A DNA stretch of 64,000 nucleotides from Hydrangea macrophylla (lineage: Eukaryota; Streptophyta; Magnoliopsida; Cornales; Hydrangeaceae): NCBI GenBank assembly GCA_033977485.1, contig CM066983.1:66016010-66080009 (forward strand), written 5' to 3'. Shown in pieces: positions 11,328-22,507 of the stretch. The notes below the pieces were generated by a model. It worked only from the letters and a program-made list of their open reading frames with translations. It made no database searches and had not been told where the DNA came from. Numbering within the stretch: the first letter of the stretch is position 1; each line of letters begins with the position of its first letter. A program made the position numbers and the translations under genes.

Positions 11328-12424
11328 AAATCATTAAATCAATGTGAATTTGAATTCAATAACAAAAGTAGAATAAATCAAATTTAGGAAAAACGACATT
11401 ACATTGTTGTTATTAAGAAAAACACCACTCAATTGAATGTCGTTTTTAGCGAAAACGCCATTTTTACAGAGCGTTGTTTTTAGCAAAAACAAGATTAAAC
11501 TTTTAATTTTTTTAGACTTTCTATTTTTTGAATATATTTCTGGAAAAACTAATTATGTTTTAATTGAATGTCGAGCTTACAAAAAAGACATTAAATGCTG
11601 TTTTTACTAAAAACGCCAATGAATGTCGTTTTTAGTAAAAATACCATTGAATATCGTCTTTACTAACCACGACATTCAATTAAAGCATAATTTATTTTTC
11701 CTTAAATACATTCGAAAAATAAAAAGTCTAAAAAAATTAAAACAAGTTATACTGGACAACATAATTTTTCTTTGTGTTGTACTAGACCGATGTTGTGACT
11801 GATTTTGTTTAAACATGCATGATGCATATAATCCATTCAATTGTACTAGAAATTACCCGTTCTCGAGGGCACCAAAAATTGATCTATTACTAAAATCCAA
11901 CTTCAATAATTAAAATTAAAAACAAAAAAAAAAAAATTTGCTGCGTTTAGACAGTTGGAAAGAAAGTTATCAGAAAAGCTCTCATAAAAAAACATTTGTA
12001 TCTCCTTTACTACCAAGACTTTAATTTTTTTTAGACTTTCAATTTTTTGAATATATTTATGGAAAAACAAATTATGTTTTAATTGAATGTCGTTGTTAGT
12101 AAAGACGACATTCAATGGTGGTTTTACTAAAACGACATTCAATGGCGTTTTTAGTGAAAACAACATTTAATGTCATTTTTTATAAGCGCGACATTCAATT
12201 AAAACATAATTTGTTTTCCAAAACTATATTTGAAAAATAGAAAGTCTAAAAAAATTAAAAGTTTTAATGTCATTTATGCTAAAAATGACACTCTGTAAGA
12301 GTGAAAAATGCCACTCAATTGAGTGGCGCATTTCTTAATAACGACAATGTAGTATCGTTTTTCCTAAAAATGATTTACCCTACTTTCGTCATTAAGTTCA
12401 ATCTCACATTGGTTTAATAATTAA
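11328..12424. mobile_element. Compound palindromic (fold-back) element of about 1.1 kb
   Basis: The outer arms (11328-11490 and 12290-12424) are inverted copies of each other, with AATGTGAATTTGAATT facing AGTTCAATCTCACATT. Inside lie two further hairpins, 11492-11755 and 12018-12270, each bounded by TTTAATTTTTTTAGACTTT and its complement and each rich in ATTGAATGTCGTTTTTAGTA motifs. AT-run flanks prevent a firm call of the target duplication. MULE-like or other fold-back origin is possible. There is no coding region. Confidence 0.7.
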
Positions 12425-12466
12425 TTTTTTTTGCATTTATTATGTAAACAACTCCTATATAGAGCC

Positions 12467-12984
12467 CGTTTGTCTATACTTATATTTATACGATTTTGAT
12501 CGTGATTTATAGAATTGCTTAAAAGTAAAACTGCTTATTATTTCCTTCATCCTATTTTATGTGTCCATTGGGGAATCTAAATATTTAAGAGGACAAAAAT
12601 AATCTACATTTACTTTTCACAATATCCCATAATTATTGCATTTAATTTTTTTGTTTTATTTTTGTAGCGATTGCAAGGAAGGGTACTTTGGTAAACTAAG
12701 TAAAATTTTTATAATAATTTAGGAAAGTGGACAACAATTTTGGGACATTCCAAAAAGGAAAGATTGACACATAAAATGGGACAGATGAAGTATTACTTAG
12801 GTGTTTGGTTGTAGCTGTGGAATTGATTAAAATAGAGAGAATCTTGAAAAGCAACCCCCCACCTACTTATTGTCCAACTGTTTTTTTTATCCAAATCTGC
12901 TTATTTTTTTGTTGCAACAAACAGATTAAAAAACAGTTTGAGCCACTAAAACTGCTTAAAATAGAGGAATAAGTAATAACAAAC
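12467..12984. mobile_element. MITE, family M1, copy 2, split by a Stowaway
   Basis: Halves 12467-12540 and 12791-12984 join into the same sequence as the copy at 4733-4995. AGCC lies at both ends (12463-12466 and 12985-12988). The break coincides exactly with a TA-flanked Stowaway copy. Confidence 0.65.
12541..12790. mobile_element. Stowaway-like MITE nested in an M1 MITE
   Basis: Begins TTTCCTTCATCCTATTTTATG after TA and ends CATAAAATGGGACAGATGAAG before TA (12791-12792), about 250 bp. The interior matches the copy at 11062-11309 in the same orientation. Confidence 0.75.
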
Positions 12985-13076
12985 AGCCAAACCTGTCCAG
13001 AATGACCCAAAAAGGACTCAAAACTGACCCAAAATGACCAAAAACACTCAAAATTAAAAGAAACGGATGAAATAAA

Positions 13077-13102
13077 GCTTGGGTTGCCTCCCAAGAAGCG
13101 CT
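13077..13102 (-). other. Conserved non-coding block downstream of protease in element B
   Basis: The minus strand reads AGCGCTTCTTGGGAGGCAAC followed by CCAAGC. I recognise this phrase from memory as common after the coding region of Athila/Tat-type plant retrotransposons. Its function is unknown to me. Confidence 0.45.
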
Positions 13103-13318
13103 ACCTTTTACGTCTTTAGCTAGACCGTTCTAGCTCACGATTTATGAGTGTTGAAAATCAGACTTTGTACCCCTTAGGATATTAGGAAAAGCCCGGTGAT
13201 AAGCAGAAATAACATCGCTTTGAATTAATTCGACCGACAGTTCTCCCGAATTATATTCAAATCGATTTCTTACCTTTCGAGTAAATTCATCATTCGGGTC
13301 TTGGTTGTCAGGATTCAT

Positions 13319-13957
13319 TCACTCATTACGAATTATATTAGTTTCCTCACCCATATTCAGTTCTTTGTTAGGCTCAATATTCCGTTTTACCTCACATTCC
13401 GCCTCACATAGGTAATCGTCGTCTTTAGGAGGTTGATCCATAGCATTAAAAACGTTTAATTTTAAGTTCATGTTCCCAAATGACACCTTCATTCCCCCCG
13501 TCCGACAGTTAACACGAGCGTTAGCGGTTGCTAAGAATGGACGGCCTAAGATGACAGGAGTGTGTTTCCCAGTATCTAGCACGGGTTCAGTGTTAAGGAC
13601 CATGAAGTCGACAGGATAATAGCATTTATCAACTTTAACCAAGACGTCCTCGACGATTCCTCTAGGTATTTTAATAGAACGATCCGCTAATTGTATGGTA
13701 GCGGCCGTAGGCTTAAGTTCACCTAGTCCTAGTTGTTTATAGACGTGATAAGGTAAGAGATTAACGCTAGCTCCTAAGTCAAGGAGAGCCCGATGAATGA
13801 TAGTGTCACCTATGACATATGAAATCGTAGGCGTACCTGGATCTTTATACTTTAGAGTAGCTTGTTGGAATATAGAGCTTACTTTTTCCGTGAGAAAGAC
13901 CTTTTTCGGTATAGGACTGGCAACTTGCGCTTTTGAGTACAAAGGTCTTTTAAACAT
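13319..13957 (-). pseudogene. Retropepsin-like protease domain of element B
   Basis: A 212-codon open stretch. Residues near 55-75 carry the active site ALLDLGASVNLLP (Asp intact), followed by QLGLGELKPT, QLADRSIKIPRGIVED and the closing ILGRPFLATANA, the standard order for Athila/Tat-type proteases. Upstream (13960-14190) the frame breaks but the strand still encodes the usual link to gag. The C-terminal tail ends in a stop at 13319 and no RT follows. It would process the gag of the element if made. Confidence 0.85.
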
Positions 13958-14187
13958 TTTGCGTAAGCGGGTATTTGTTTTATAGCATCAAGGAATGCAA
14001 TATTAATTTTTACTTGTTTAAATACCTCAAGTATATCTTCAGTTTTTGGCGTTTTCTTTGAAAAATTTGACGGTTCATCGACATTTGGTGGAAAAGGTAG
14101 TTTTGGAATATACGATGTCGGGGTTGTTACATTTTCTTTCCTATTTCTACTCGTTTCTCCACCCTTTTCTTTATTAGAGTTAATGTT

Positions 14188-15833
14188 TCATTCCTTCTCA
14201 CTTTTATATGGCTCGTCAACAACTTCCTCTTCTCGAATAGTCATCCTAGTCGAGACGACGTTTACTTGTTCATTCGAACCCCTATTCCCACATTGTCCCT
14301 TAGGATTTTGAATAGTTTGACTAGGCAACTTACCCTCGTTTCTGCGACTCATAGCATTAGCTATTTGTCCCATTTGGGATTCAAGCTTCGCAATGGATTG
14401 TGTGTGAGAGTGCACTATCTGTGCTTGTGCTTGTGCTTGTACTTGTGTTTCGATATTCTTAAGGGATGCCAACACTGTCTCCTCAAAAGCGTTAACCCTT
14501 GGAGGGTTAGGATTAGGAGGAAGGTGTGGGTATTGAGTTTGTTGAAATTGGGGTCGATAAGTATTAGGAAAATTAGTCGCCTAATTATTATTATGATTAT
14601 AATTATTTTTCCACAAGTGATTAATTTTTCCATGGCATGTCCGAATTATTAGTCATAGGATTAAAATTGTTTCGTGGGAATTGTTGAATAGAATTAATGT
14701 GTTGCTCCACGAATTCCGAAAATTGAGACGCTGATGGGAATGCAAGTATAGAATGTGAAGGATCGAAACAGGATGCACAACTTTCATGAACGGGTGGGGC
14801 TGACGTTTGGTTTATTGTCAAAAGTCGGTCAAGTTTTTTAGATAGTTCCTAAAATTCAATTGAATGAATTGACTCAAACTTTACCTCACGTTTAGGTTGC
14901 GAAAGATATCCCTCCGAACATACCGACACAGCCTGATGCATCGAGTTCTCGCTTAAATGTTTCAAAAAATTTTCAGGCCTTGTCGGCGCTTTTGTGTAGG
15001 AAAGTACCCGCACAAACAGCATCGACGGTATTACGAATAGAGGGAATAAGTCCCTCGTAAAAGACATGTACCAACTGCCACTTAGGAACCTAATGATGTG
15101 GGCAGGAACGTAATAATTCTTTAAATTTCTCCCATGTGTCATAAAGTGTTTCCCCATCTTGCATCACAAAATTTGTTATCGATTTTCTTATTTGATTTAT
15201 TCTTGTGATTGGGAAAAACTTTTGTAAAAATACGTTGTGTAACGCTTCCCATGTTTTAATTGTGTTTGGCTCAAGTGATTGAAGCCAATACTTCGCTTTA
15301 TCCCTTAAAGAGAATGGGAAGAGACGCAGTTTTAATTCATCATCAGTGAAATTTTGGATTTTTAATCTAGAGCAAATATCCTGAAAATCTCCTAAGTGTT
15401 GATAAGGATCTTCATTAATGTGGCCATAGAAAGAAGGAAGTAGCGAGATAGTAGATGACTTTATCTCAAAGTGATATGCCGTCGCCTCCGGTAATTCGAT
15501 ACCAGCTTGAGGCGTGTAAGTTGTAGGAATAAAATAATCTTTAAGTGGAGGAGGTGGAGGTATATTAGGATTGGGATTATTTCCGTTATTTCCATTGTTT
15601 TCGCTGTCGGCCATTGGAATAGGTTTTATGTTAATAAATCGAGTTTTTCGTAAATGTCTAAGGGTACTTTGAATTTCAGCCTGAAACAATGACGATGATT
15701 TTGGAGTCGACTCGTCGTCTATTATCAACTGAGCTCTAGGAGCTAAGGTTGAAGACTTATTGATTCTAAGGGTTCGTTCAATTTCAAGATCGAAAGGTTG
15801 TAATTCCGGTTTATTTGAACGTGTACCAAACAT
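14188..15833 (-). pseudogene. gag: gag remnant of element B
   Basis: Start chosen at 15833 (MFGTRSNKPEL), 478 bp downstream of the primer site. The capsid part (15090-15833) has the proline run NIPPPPPLKDY, then ATAYHFEIKSS, LPSFYGHINEDPYQHL, LKLRLFPFSLRDKAKYWL and LQKFFP, the classic Athila/Tat-type gag. A stop follows SCPHH at 15090; the strand keeps coding in shifted frames over 14849-15090, 14621-14821 and 14188-14475 (QMGQIANAMSRR). So at least two or three frame breaks disable it. The product would be the particle protein. Confidence 0.88.
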
Positions 15834-16310
15834 AAACTAAAAGAAAATACACTAAAACAACGACTGACTCAACAAAAACAAAAATACCTACTCAAGTAAT
15901 CAAGCACGCAAGCACACAGTACTACTATGATGTATGTAATTATCCTTATGCAGTGATTCGCGTCAAAGCCCAACACCCCGGGTTTCCTAGCTAATGCAGT
16001 GCTCACTCCACACCTAACCTAATGGAAGTAATTGCGTCTCAGCGCCCTGACTTACAGCGATTTGATGCGAAATTTAAAGAAGCGATTTACTTGAAATTTG
16101 TTTTCATTTTTTAATTTTTTTTCCTTAAGCTCCTTTGATGTGCTAAGCTATTCCTCTCGAAAACGCTAGAATTTGATTACTTGAGAAACTACAAAATAAA
16201 AAGAAAAGTTAGTGACTCAAATAAAAATGGAAAATAAGAAAAATAAAACCTAATATAATATTTACGAATTAACTAAACTAAGATTCTAAACTAAAGGTAG
16301 TGAATTGCAA

Positions 16311-16328
16311 TCCCCGGCAACGGCGCCA
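16311..16328 (-). other. tRNA-Asp primer-binding site of element B
   Basis: The plus strand reads TCCCCGGCAACGGCGCCA, identical to the 3' end (with CCA) of plant tRNA-Asp as I know it, so the minus strand is a perfect 18-nt primer site. It lies 5 bp from the LTR end at 16334. This is a primer site, not a tRNA gene, since no cloverleaf precedes it. Confidence 0.9.
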
Positions 16329-17246
16329 AAAATTGATCTTGTTAGAATCAAGATATAAAAAGTGTACTTTACTTTTCTAAAGATTTGTAGTAGTGAAAGT
16401 AAAGGTTGAACCCACAGAGATTGAATACTACGCACTTTAATTTTTAAAACCTAAATTTAGTTAATTAAGAAAAACAGATTTTGGATTTAAATTGAATTAA
16501 ACTAATAACAATAAAAGTAAATCTAAATTATGAAAGCAATTAAATACTTATTTTTATAATAAGTTTAAGGAACCTAGGATTGCAAATCCACCACTAGCTT
16601 CATAATAAGGGTATTTACGAATTACTTTAGCTTATTAAGTTGGATGATAATGGAGAATTGTAGCTACAAGCCCAACTCCTCCGTCAAGAAAATAACTATG
16701 GTTCAAGCACCAACATAATCCATCTTCGGTTAGCACAAATTATCCCACACTAAACTAGGGTTGTGGTATAATCCGCTTAATCTAGGCATGTACTATTTGG
16801 ATACTTGATAGCACAATTCAATTTAAGCACCATTACATGTAAATAATCTAAATAAGCACAACAAGCATAGATCATTGAGCACACTACCATCAAAATAGAT
16901 CTAAGACAAGAGTAAACTTTGAAAGTAGTGATTTAATTAATAAAAGCACGATTTATTTATAAAAATCCTCAGAACATGTAACTGTCATCCATACATAATA
17001 AACCTAAAATAAAAACATAAAATACACCCTATTACTTAGCTAGGGTTTCATTGAAACCCTAGATCTTGAGTTTAGTTGGCCATAGAATTGATATTCAAGA
17101 AGTTGATGGAGGAGGTCATGGGAATCCTTGGTCTTCTTTTTCTTCTTTTCCTTACTTCTCTCTCTATGGCTAAAGTTTTAGTTGTATATGGATGTATCTA
17201 ATTTTGTGTAATGATGTATAATCACAAAAATGATTTAGAATAGGAT

Positions 17247-17257
17247 TTATATAGAGT
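17247..17257 (-). promoter_or_regulatory. LTR TATA box of element B
   Basis: The minus strand reads CTCTATATAAA about 410 bp into the LTR. Transcription would start near 17220. Confidence 0.5.
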
Positions 17258-17394
17258 TTAGAAGGATTTAGGAAGCTTTTCTAAGTCAAATCGCACTAAA
17301 ACTGCTATTTTTACGTTTCTGGACGTATTCAGCCAATTCGGATCGCACAGGGCTCTTTAGGACCTCAAAATACGCATTTTTAACTTTTTCAACG

Positions 17395-17490
17395 GGTCGC
17401 TCGCGCGCGCGGGCCGCGCGAGCGCGATTCTGGAAGATCGCGCGAGCGATTTCCTGGGTTTCACGCAAGCGGGTCGCGCGTGCGATGTGG
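17395..17490. repeat. CG-rich palindrome cluster inside LTR B
   Basis: An island of CGCGCGAGCG, GCGCGCGGGCC and GGTCGCGCGTGCG motifs in otherwise AT-rich DNA, with near-palindromic arms around 17399-17430. Confidence 0.6.
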
Positions 17491-17663
17491 TTTTTTCAGC
17501 TTCTTTTCTTCTGCTTTTTTACCCCATTTAGCTTGAAATCCTTACTTTTCTCCAAATCCTGATAGAAAATAGAAAAATAAGTAAAAATATACAAAAATAG
17601 AATAAAAAAGAACTAACAACTGTGAATTAAGACATGTAATTAGGATTTGTTCTCTCCCGATCA

Positions 17664-18218
17664 GGTTTCATTGCTATTTGTTTGTAGTAGTTTTATTTGG
17701 CATTTAAGTTCGGTGGTCATGCGAGGTGGAAAGAATTTCTTTAAAAATGCAGTATTCATCGCATGCCAGGTAAAGATTGAGTTTGGCTTGAGGGTGAACA
17801 ACCACACTTTTGTTTTATCCTTCAAGGTGAAGGGGAAAAGCATTAGCCGTGTTACGTCTATAGGACAGTTTTGTGAGAATATTTTGCAAACATCCTCGAA
17901 GTCCTTGACATGTAGGTATGCCTTCTCGCTTTTCATTCCATGAAAGGTTGGAAGGAATTGAATCATTCTATTGCGAAATTGGAATATGCCCGCGTGGGGT
18001 GGAATAATAATACAAGAAGTTGTAGGTGCGTGTTCGGGTTGCATGAGATCGCACAAGGGACGCAGCGAGTCGTCAATAGGTACAACCACATTTTTACCAT
18101 TTTCACTTTGATTATCAGCCATTGAATCGGTGGGTGTGACTACAAGATTAATAGAACTAGAAGATTCAGATAGGTAAAATGGATTTTCGTAGATTCCTTC
18201 GATGGAATTATTGGACAT
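17664..18218 (-). pseudogene. gag: gag N-terminal half of element C, interrupted by element B
   Basis: Start at 18218 (MSNNSIEGIYENP), about 100 bp from the primer site. The capsid motifs are present: IQFLPTFHGMKSEKAYLH, LMLFPFTLKDKTKVWL and LKKFFP. The frame ends after NSNET because the first bases of LTR B (TGA) form a stop codon. The remaining gag of C, if it survives, would lie beyond element B, but none is seen. It is related to, but clearly different from, the gag of B. Confidence 0.85.
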
Positions 18219-18321
18219 GAAAGGGAAACGATCCTAAAGAGTTTTGAACCTAAAGAGCTAAAATAAAAAGAAAAGATAGATAAAGAAAGAATGAGGTAAT
18301 CTAAGCGTTAGCTTGTCGCCT

Positions 18322-18339
18322 TCCCCTGTAACAGCGCCA
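18322..18339 (-). other. Degenerate tRNA-Asp primer-binding site of element C
   Basis: The plus strand TCCCCTGTAACAGCGCCA differs from the tRNA-Asp 3' end at three positions. It is followed 7 bp later by TGACACGAG, the inner end of the LTR of C. Confidence 0.7.
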
Positions 18340-18345
18340 AAAACT

Positions 18346-19639
18346 TGACACGAGAATTATTTTGTGTGCGCTTGTGTGCTATACCCAAGTGTAGGTAATC
18401 GTGCAAGTAGTATTCTGGTTAAGACCAGGTGGATCCCACAGGGAAGGTTGTAAACTAATTACTTTGATTAAACTCTAAAAGAAAATGAAAATTCAAGATT
18501 TAAGCAAGGTATAGAACACGAAGTTCTACAAATTAACTACTACTAAAAATAAAGCAATTGAATTAAACTATGAATTAACTAATTAACTAAAGCAATATTT
18601 AAAAACAGTGTTTCTTAATAAAAGGGGAATGTTGGGATCACACAAATTCGGAATGTCCTAACCATCTACCATGCAGTTACATTAAAGCTCAATGGAGTAC
18701 ATCTTCTGTAGTATTTCGTATTTCTCTTAAAATAAAGAATCCATAGCCCTTTCATGACCAGGACTATATCATCACAGTTGATTCAAAATACAAGAAAGCG
18801 GTTTAAAACAATAGTTAAGAGTCGCACTTTGAATTGTGTTAGCATTTAAAGTGGTTTGAAAAAGTTATTGAAGAAAAAATGCCTTAAGGCTTAAAGTTCT
18901 GAAACTATTTTGACAAACTGAGCATTTGGGGACAGTTTGATAACAAATCTCAAAAATAGAAAGTCTAGGAATACTGCATAGGAGGTTCTCAAGAAATTGA
19001 GGTTTCGATCGATCGACGTGCTTTCGATCGATCGAACATCATCATCTCTCAAACGATCGAAATGTCTTCGATCGCTTGGCGTATCGCTGGTCCGATCGAT
19101 CGAACTAACTTCGATCGATCGAACGCAGGTTTTAAACTGCTGCATGGCAGAGGTTGGAGATCACTGTTTCATCATGATCTTCCAACCCTAGGACTACTCA
19201 GACATGGTCTGGAGTGTAACAGATCTGTTTTTAACGTAAAAGTTCATTAAGGTTGCATTTGGTTGTGATTTAAACATGAAAACTATGAAAAACTATGGTT
19301 TAATCACTACGAACAAGCGAAACTATGATTCTAACAGATTATACTACGAGATCAATAAAGCAGAATTTAAATTAACTAATGTATAAAAACTTGGAACGAA
19401 GAAGTTTGATAAATTAAATAGAATCCAAGCCAAAACCAATGTCGAACCTTGATAAACCTACAAAAACAAGAACCAATCTCTCTATCTCTCTATAAACAGA
19501 AGAAAAACAAAGTGGGCATCCTTAGGGACGTAAACAAAACGTATACTTATACTAAAACCTAAAACTAGGGTTAAAAACCACGTCTCTTCTGCGTGTGCGT
19601 AAGTTCTGATAAAAAGCCATGTTCGATCGATCGAACATA
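18346..19639 (-). repeat. LTR of element C (inner part, up to the CACTA insertion)
   Basis: It starts TGACACGAGAATT directly outside the primer site. The phrase GGTGGATCCCACAGGGAA near 18430 is typical of such LTR ends. The block is rich in TTCGATCGATCGAA palindromes (19000-19120, 19620-19635), and the same palindromes resume at 27960-28010 beyond the CACTA element. So the LTR probably continues there. Its outer end was not found. Confidence 0.6.
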
Positions 19640-19654
19640 CACTACAAGAAAAAA

Positions 19655-19905
19655 ATACTATTTATGTCACTTTCATTATTGTTTTTATGTCACTTATATT
19701 TTGAGTGACATAATTATTTTTTACACGTGCTTTTTATGTCACTTTTTACATATTTATATCATTTTTTTTTTATAAAAAAGTGACATAAAAACATAAGTAT
19801 TTATGTCGGTTGTTAAAATACATGACATAAAAAATTATGCCATTTTTTCATACACACGAAATACTTATGTCCATTTTTCAATAACCGACATAAAAGTGTT
19901 AAAGT
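19655..19905. repeat. Left subterminal repeats of CACTA 1
   Basis: TTTATGTCAC and its complement GTGACATAAA occur repeatedly in both orientations with 10-40 bp spacing. The same motif fills the right subterminal zone. Confidence 0.85.
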
Positions 19906-20035
19906 TAGAACACGGTGGCAAACTTGTAAATACTCAAATCTTAAAAAAGCGACCTGAATAGTTCAAAATAATTTCTCTTCATTTCTAACTTTCAAACCCT
20001 ACTCTATCGATCCTCTTTTCCTTATTCTCATCCAC

Positions 20036-20040
<5 letters not shown>

Positions 20041-20077
<37 letters not shown>

Positions 20078-20162
20078 AGTGAGAATCAGAAATCCAACAG
20101 CCCCTGCACACCCTGAGCCGGAGCAGGGTGTGCAGGGGCGGTTGGATTTTTGATTCTCACTA

Positions 20163-20205
<43 letters not shown>

Positions 20206-20278
20206 CGGCTGGTCACGGCAAGGAGGGACAGCTCCGGCTCAGGGTGTGCAGGGGCTGTTGGATTTCTGATTCTCACTG

Positions 20279-20320
<42 letters not shown>
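20041..20320. repeat. Perfect 52-bp inverted repeat extended by (GA)n/(CT)n arms
   Basis: Positions 20073-20124 are the exact complement of 20231-20282. The preceding (GA)n tract (20041-20072) pairs with the following (CT)n tract (20283-20320), so a transcript could form a stem of about 80-90 bp with a loop of about 106 nt. A third, near-identical inverted copy at 20125-20162 makes a smaller hairpin with the left arm (two mismatches in 37). GC-rich arms stand out from the AT-rich surroundings. Confidence 0.85.
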
Positions 20321-20321
<1 letters not shown>

Positions 20322-21899
20322 CGCCGACGCTGGCTCCGGCTCCAAATCTCTAGTTTAGGTCTACACTCTCACAGCATACACTCTCCTTCCTCATTTCTTT
20401 GTGAAGTCCCTCTGAATGGGTAATTGTGCCTCCAGTGAGAGATTCAACCCAAAATAGCATCACCTATGTTTTAATTGTTGAATAATTTAAACTTGATAGC
20501 CATTTGGTCCCTTGCTGACGAAAAAATGAACACCCTTTATGTATACAAATAGCCATTTGGTCCCTTGTATTCATTGCTGTAAAACTTGAGTATTTAATTT
20601 AAATAGATTTGCTGTCTTTCTAGCCATAGTTTTTTCACTTGATTTTGTGTATGATTTGGGAAATTTGGGGGGAAATTTAGGGATTTATGACTCACTAAAT
20701 GACCAACAGGCCCTTCTAAGTGGAAACCCCTCGGCAAGGGAGTCTTCTGGACTTCTTTCTCCAGGGCCTCTCTTGCCCTATTTATTCTACTCACAAACCC
20801 TCGATTTCTTCACGGAGCTATCTTGGGTAGCTATAGCTCGTTGCAGAATTCTCAGGTTTGTTTCTTACATATTTTCTAAAATACTTCTCTCTTTCTTGTT
20901 CAAAGCTGCCCCAATTTGATAAACCCTAGTAAGGGTAGATAGAAAATTGATTTTGGGGCATATAAAAAGAAATTATAATTGGAGGACTTGCATGTTTTTT
21001 CAATTTGGGTGTCCCATCTAGAATCAATGGAGTTATCTAGTTTAAATGCCTCTTTTTCGTTGATGTGGCTAAGTGGCTTATGGCTTGCTGCAGTTAGCTA
21101 GGCTCTCCATTGTATATTGTTTCCATTTTGCTTATACTCTTTTTGCCCTTTTTGGTGTTTAGTTTATGGTTGGTTTTGTTATTTTTCCTCTCTCTCTTTT
21201 TGTCAGGCTTTTGTTGATGTTCTTGAAGATGTCAGCACATGGGTTCACCCCCTTTGGTGGCTTTTCAATGCAATACAATTATTTATCAAAACTGAAAAAC
21301 CAATTTGTAAGAAATAGTGGAATATGCTCCCTCTATTGTGCTTATGGGCTTTATTTATCATGTTTCCTCCTCAAAAACCAACCCTTTCACCGAATGACAC
21401 TTGGGTAGACAACACGTTGAAGGACTTTCAGTTTGTTTCTTTTGTGTTTCTCCAAATCTGTTCAACTTAGTTTCTTAGAATTTGTTCAAAATTTGTCCCT
21501 AATTTAAAACACTTAAGGTTGTTTGATTTGTGCATTCATTGAAGGAAAAAAAAACAGGGCAAGGAAAATAGGAAGAAAAAAAAATGGCTTCTCTTGTTTC
21601 CCTTCATGCTTAGACAACAGTAGATGTTTAACATAGTTACAAAATGTATTTGTAACCTAAGACAGTAGGGATGAAAGTAGCTTACAACATGGGCACACCA
21701 CTGCAGTTATGTACTTACTAATTTCTTTTTCACGAATAAGAAATTAGATATGGTTAAGGATTGGTTTGATCAGGTAATTTACTGTCCATGACTATGTGAA
21801 TCTGTTACGTACTGGAAACAATGAATCCATTACAGGGTGAATAGGGACTCTGGTTTGTCCTTTATTATCCTGAATTTTTTTAAGCAATTTGTTTACATC

Positions 21900-21902
<3 letters not shown>

Positions 21903-21950
<48 letters not shown>
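21903..21950 (+). repeat. (GA)n microsatellite
   Basis: An uninterrupted GA run of about 24 units inside CACTA 1. Confidence 0.9.
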
Positions 21951-21953
<3 letters not shown>

Positions 21954-22507
21954 CCTTTGGCATTATTTATTTATTATTTTATTTTTTAAAAATTTTTGCC
22001 TTAGCACATAAGAACATAATTAACACACTGATGTCAGAGCGATGAGAAAATCATTGACTTCAATTCTTTTTGGAATGTTTCCTTCCTTTAGGGGAGTTCC
22101 ATAATCTCAATTTAGTGCATATTTTGAAATTTAGAGAAAAAGTTGGTTAAGTACAACCTTAGTAAATATAAAACGAGCTAACTATACCTCAAAAAGAAAA
22201 GAATAAGAAAAAGAAAGAGTTTATAATTAAAACCTTCCTACATGCACATTGAAGAAAACCATTTAGGAGTTTTATTTTTCTTTTCTTTTCTTTTCTTTTT
22301 TACATATGGATCAAACTCTTGACCGGATGAGGAGTACTGTAGGCAATATGCCTGCTACCCTTTTCCATGCGGGCTGAACTCTATAATCTCTTACAATTTT
22401 ATGGTTAGTGCTATCTAAATTGGCCATTTATTCTGTAACCTACAATATTTATTTTTATTCCACTTTCACCTTCAGCTATCTAGCTAATCAAACATTTTAT
22501 ATGTCAG

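Larger units (their letters stand above)
12985..17663 (-). mobile_element. Ty3/gypsy element B: LTR, gag and protease only, inserted in element C
   Basis: Minus-strand order: LTR (16334-17663), tRNA-Asp primer site, gag, protease, then a short non-coding segment with the block at 13077-13102 and an abrupt end at about 12985. I see no reverse transcriptase, RNase H or integrase and no 3' LTR. The protease is followed after only about 220 bp by a block that I remember as lying downstream of the coding region in related elements. It therefore looks like an internally deleted, gag-only type element, or a truncated one. Its LTR interrupts the gag of element C. Confidence 0.8.
16334..17663 (-). repeat. 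5' LTR of element B
   Basis: Plus strand starts TGATCTTG and ends CCCGATCA, giving matching inverted ends TGATC/GATCA and 1,330 bp. Its outer end falls exactly where the gag frame of element C is broken. It contains a TATA box and a CG-rich palindrome cluster at 17395-17490. Confidence 0.78.

Noticed and set aside
11870..11895. GGCACCAAAAATTGATCT, similar to the LTR/primer junction of element B
   Set aside because: It lies inside the compound palindrome with no LTR or gag next to it. The match is too short to call a third element.
16311..16328. tRNA-Asp-like sequence
   Set aside because: Only the 3' 18 bases are present, adjacent to an LTR and in primer-binding position, so it is not a tRNA gene.
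20128..20358. Open frames with Ser-Leu or Arg-Glu repeats
   Set aside because: They are translations of the (CT)n/(GA)n tracts in the inverted repeat of CACTA 1.
21190..21300. Possible additional captured exon in CACTA 1 (after TTTTTGTCAG)
   Set aside because: The translation was not recognised in any frame and the donor site is unclear.
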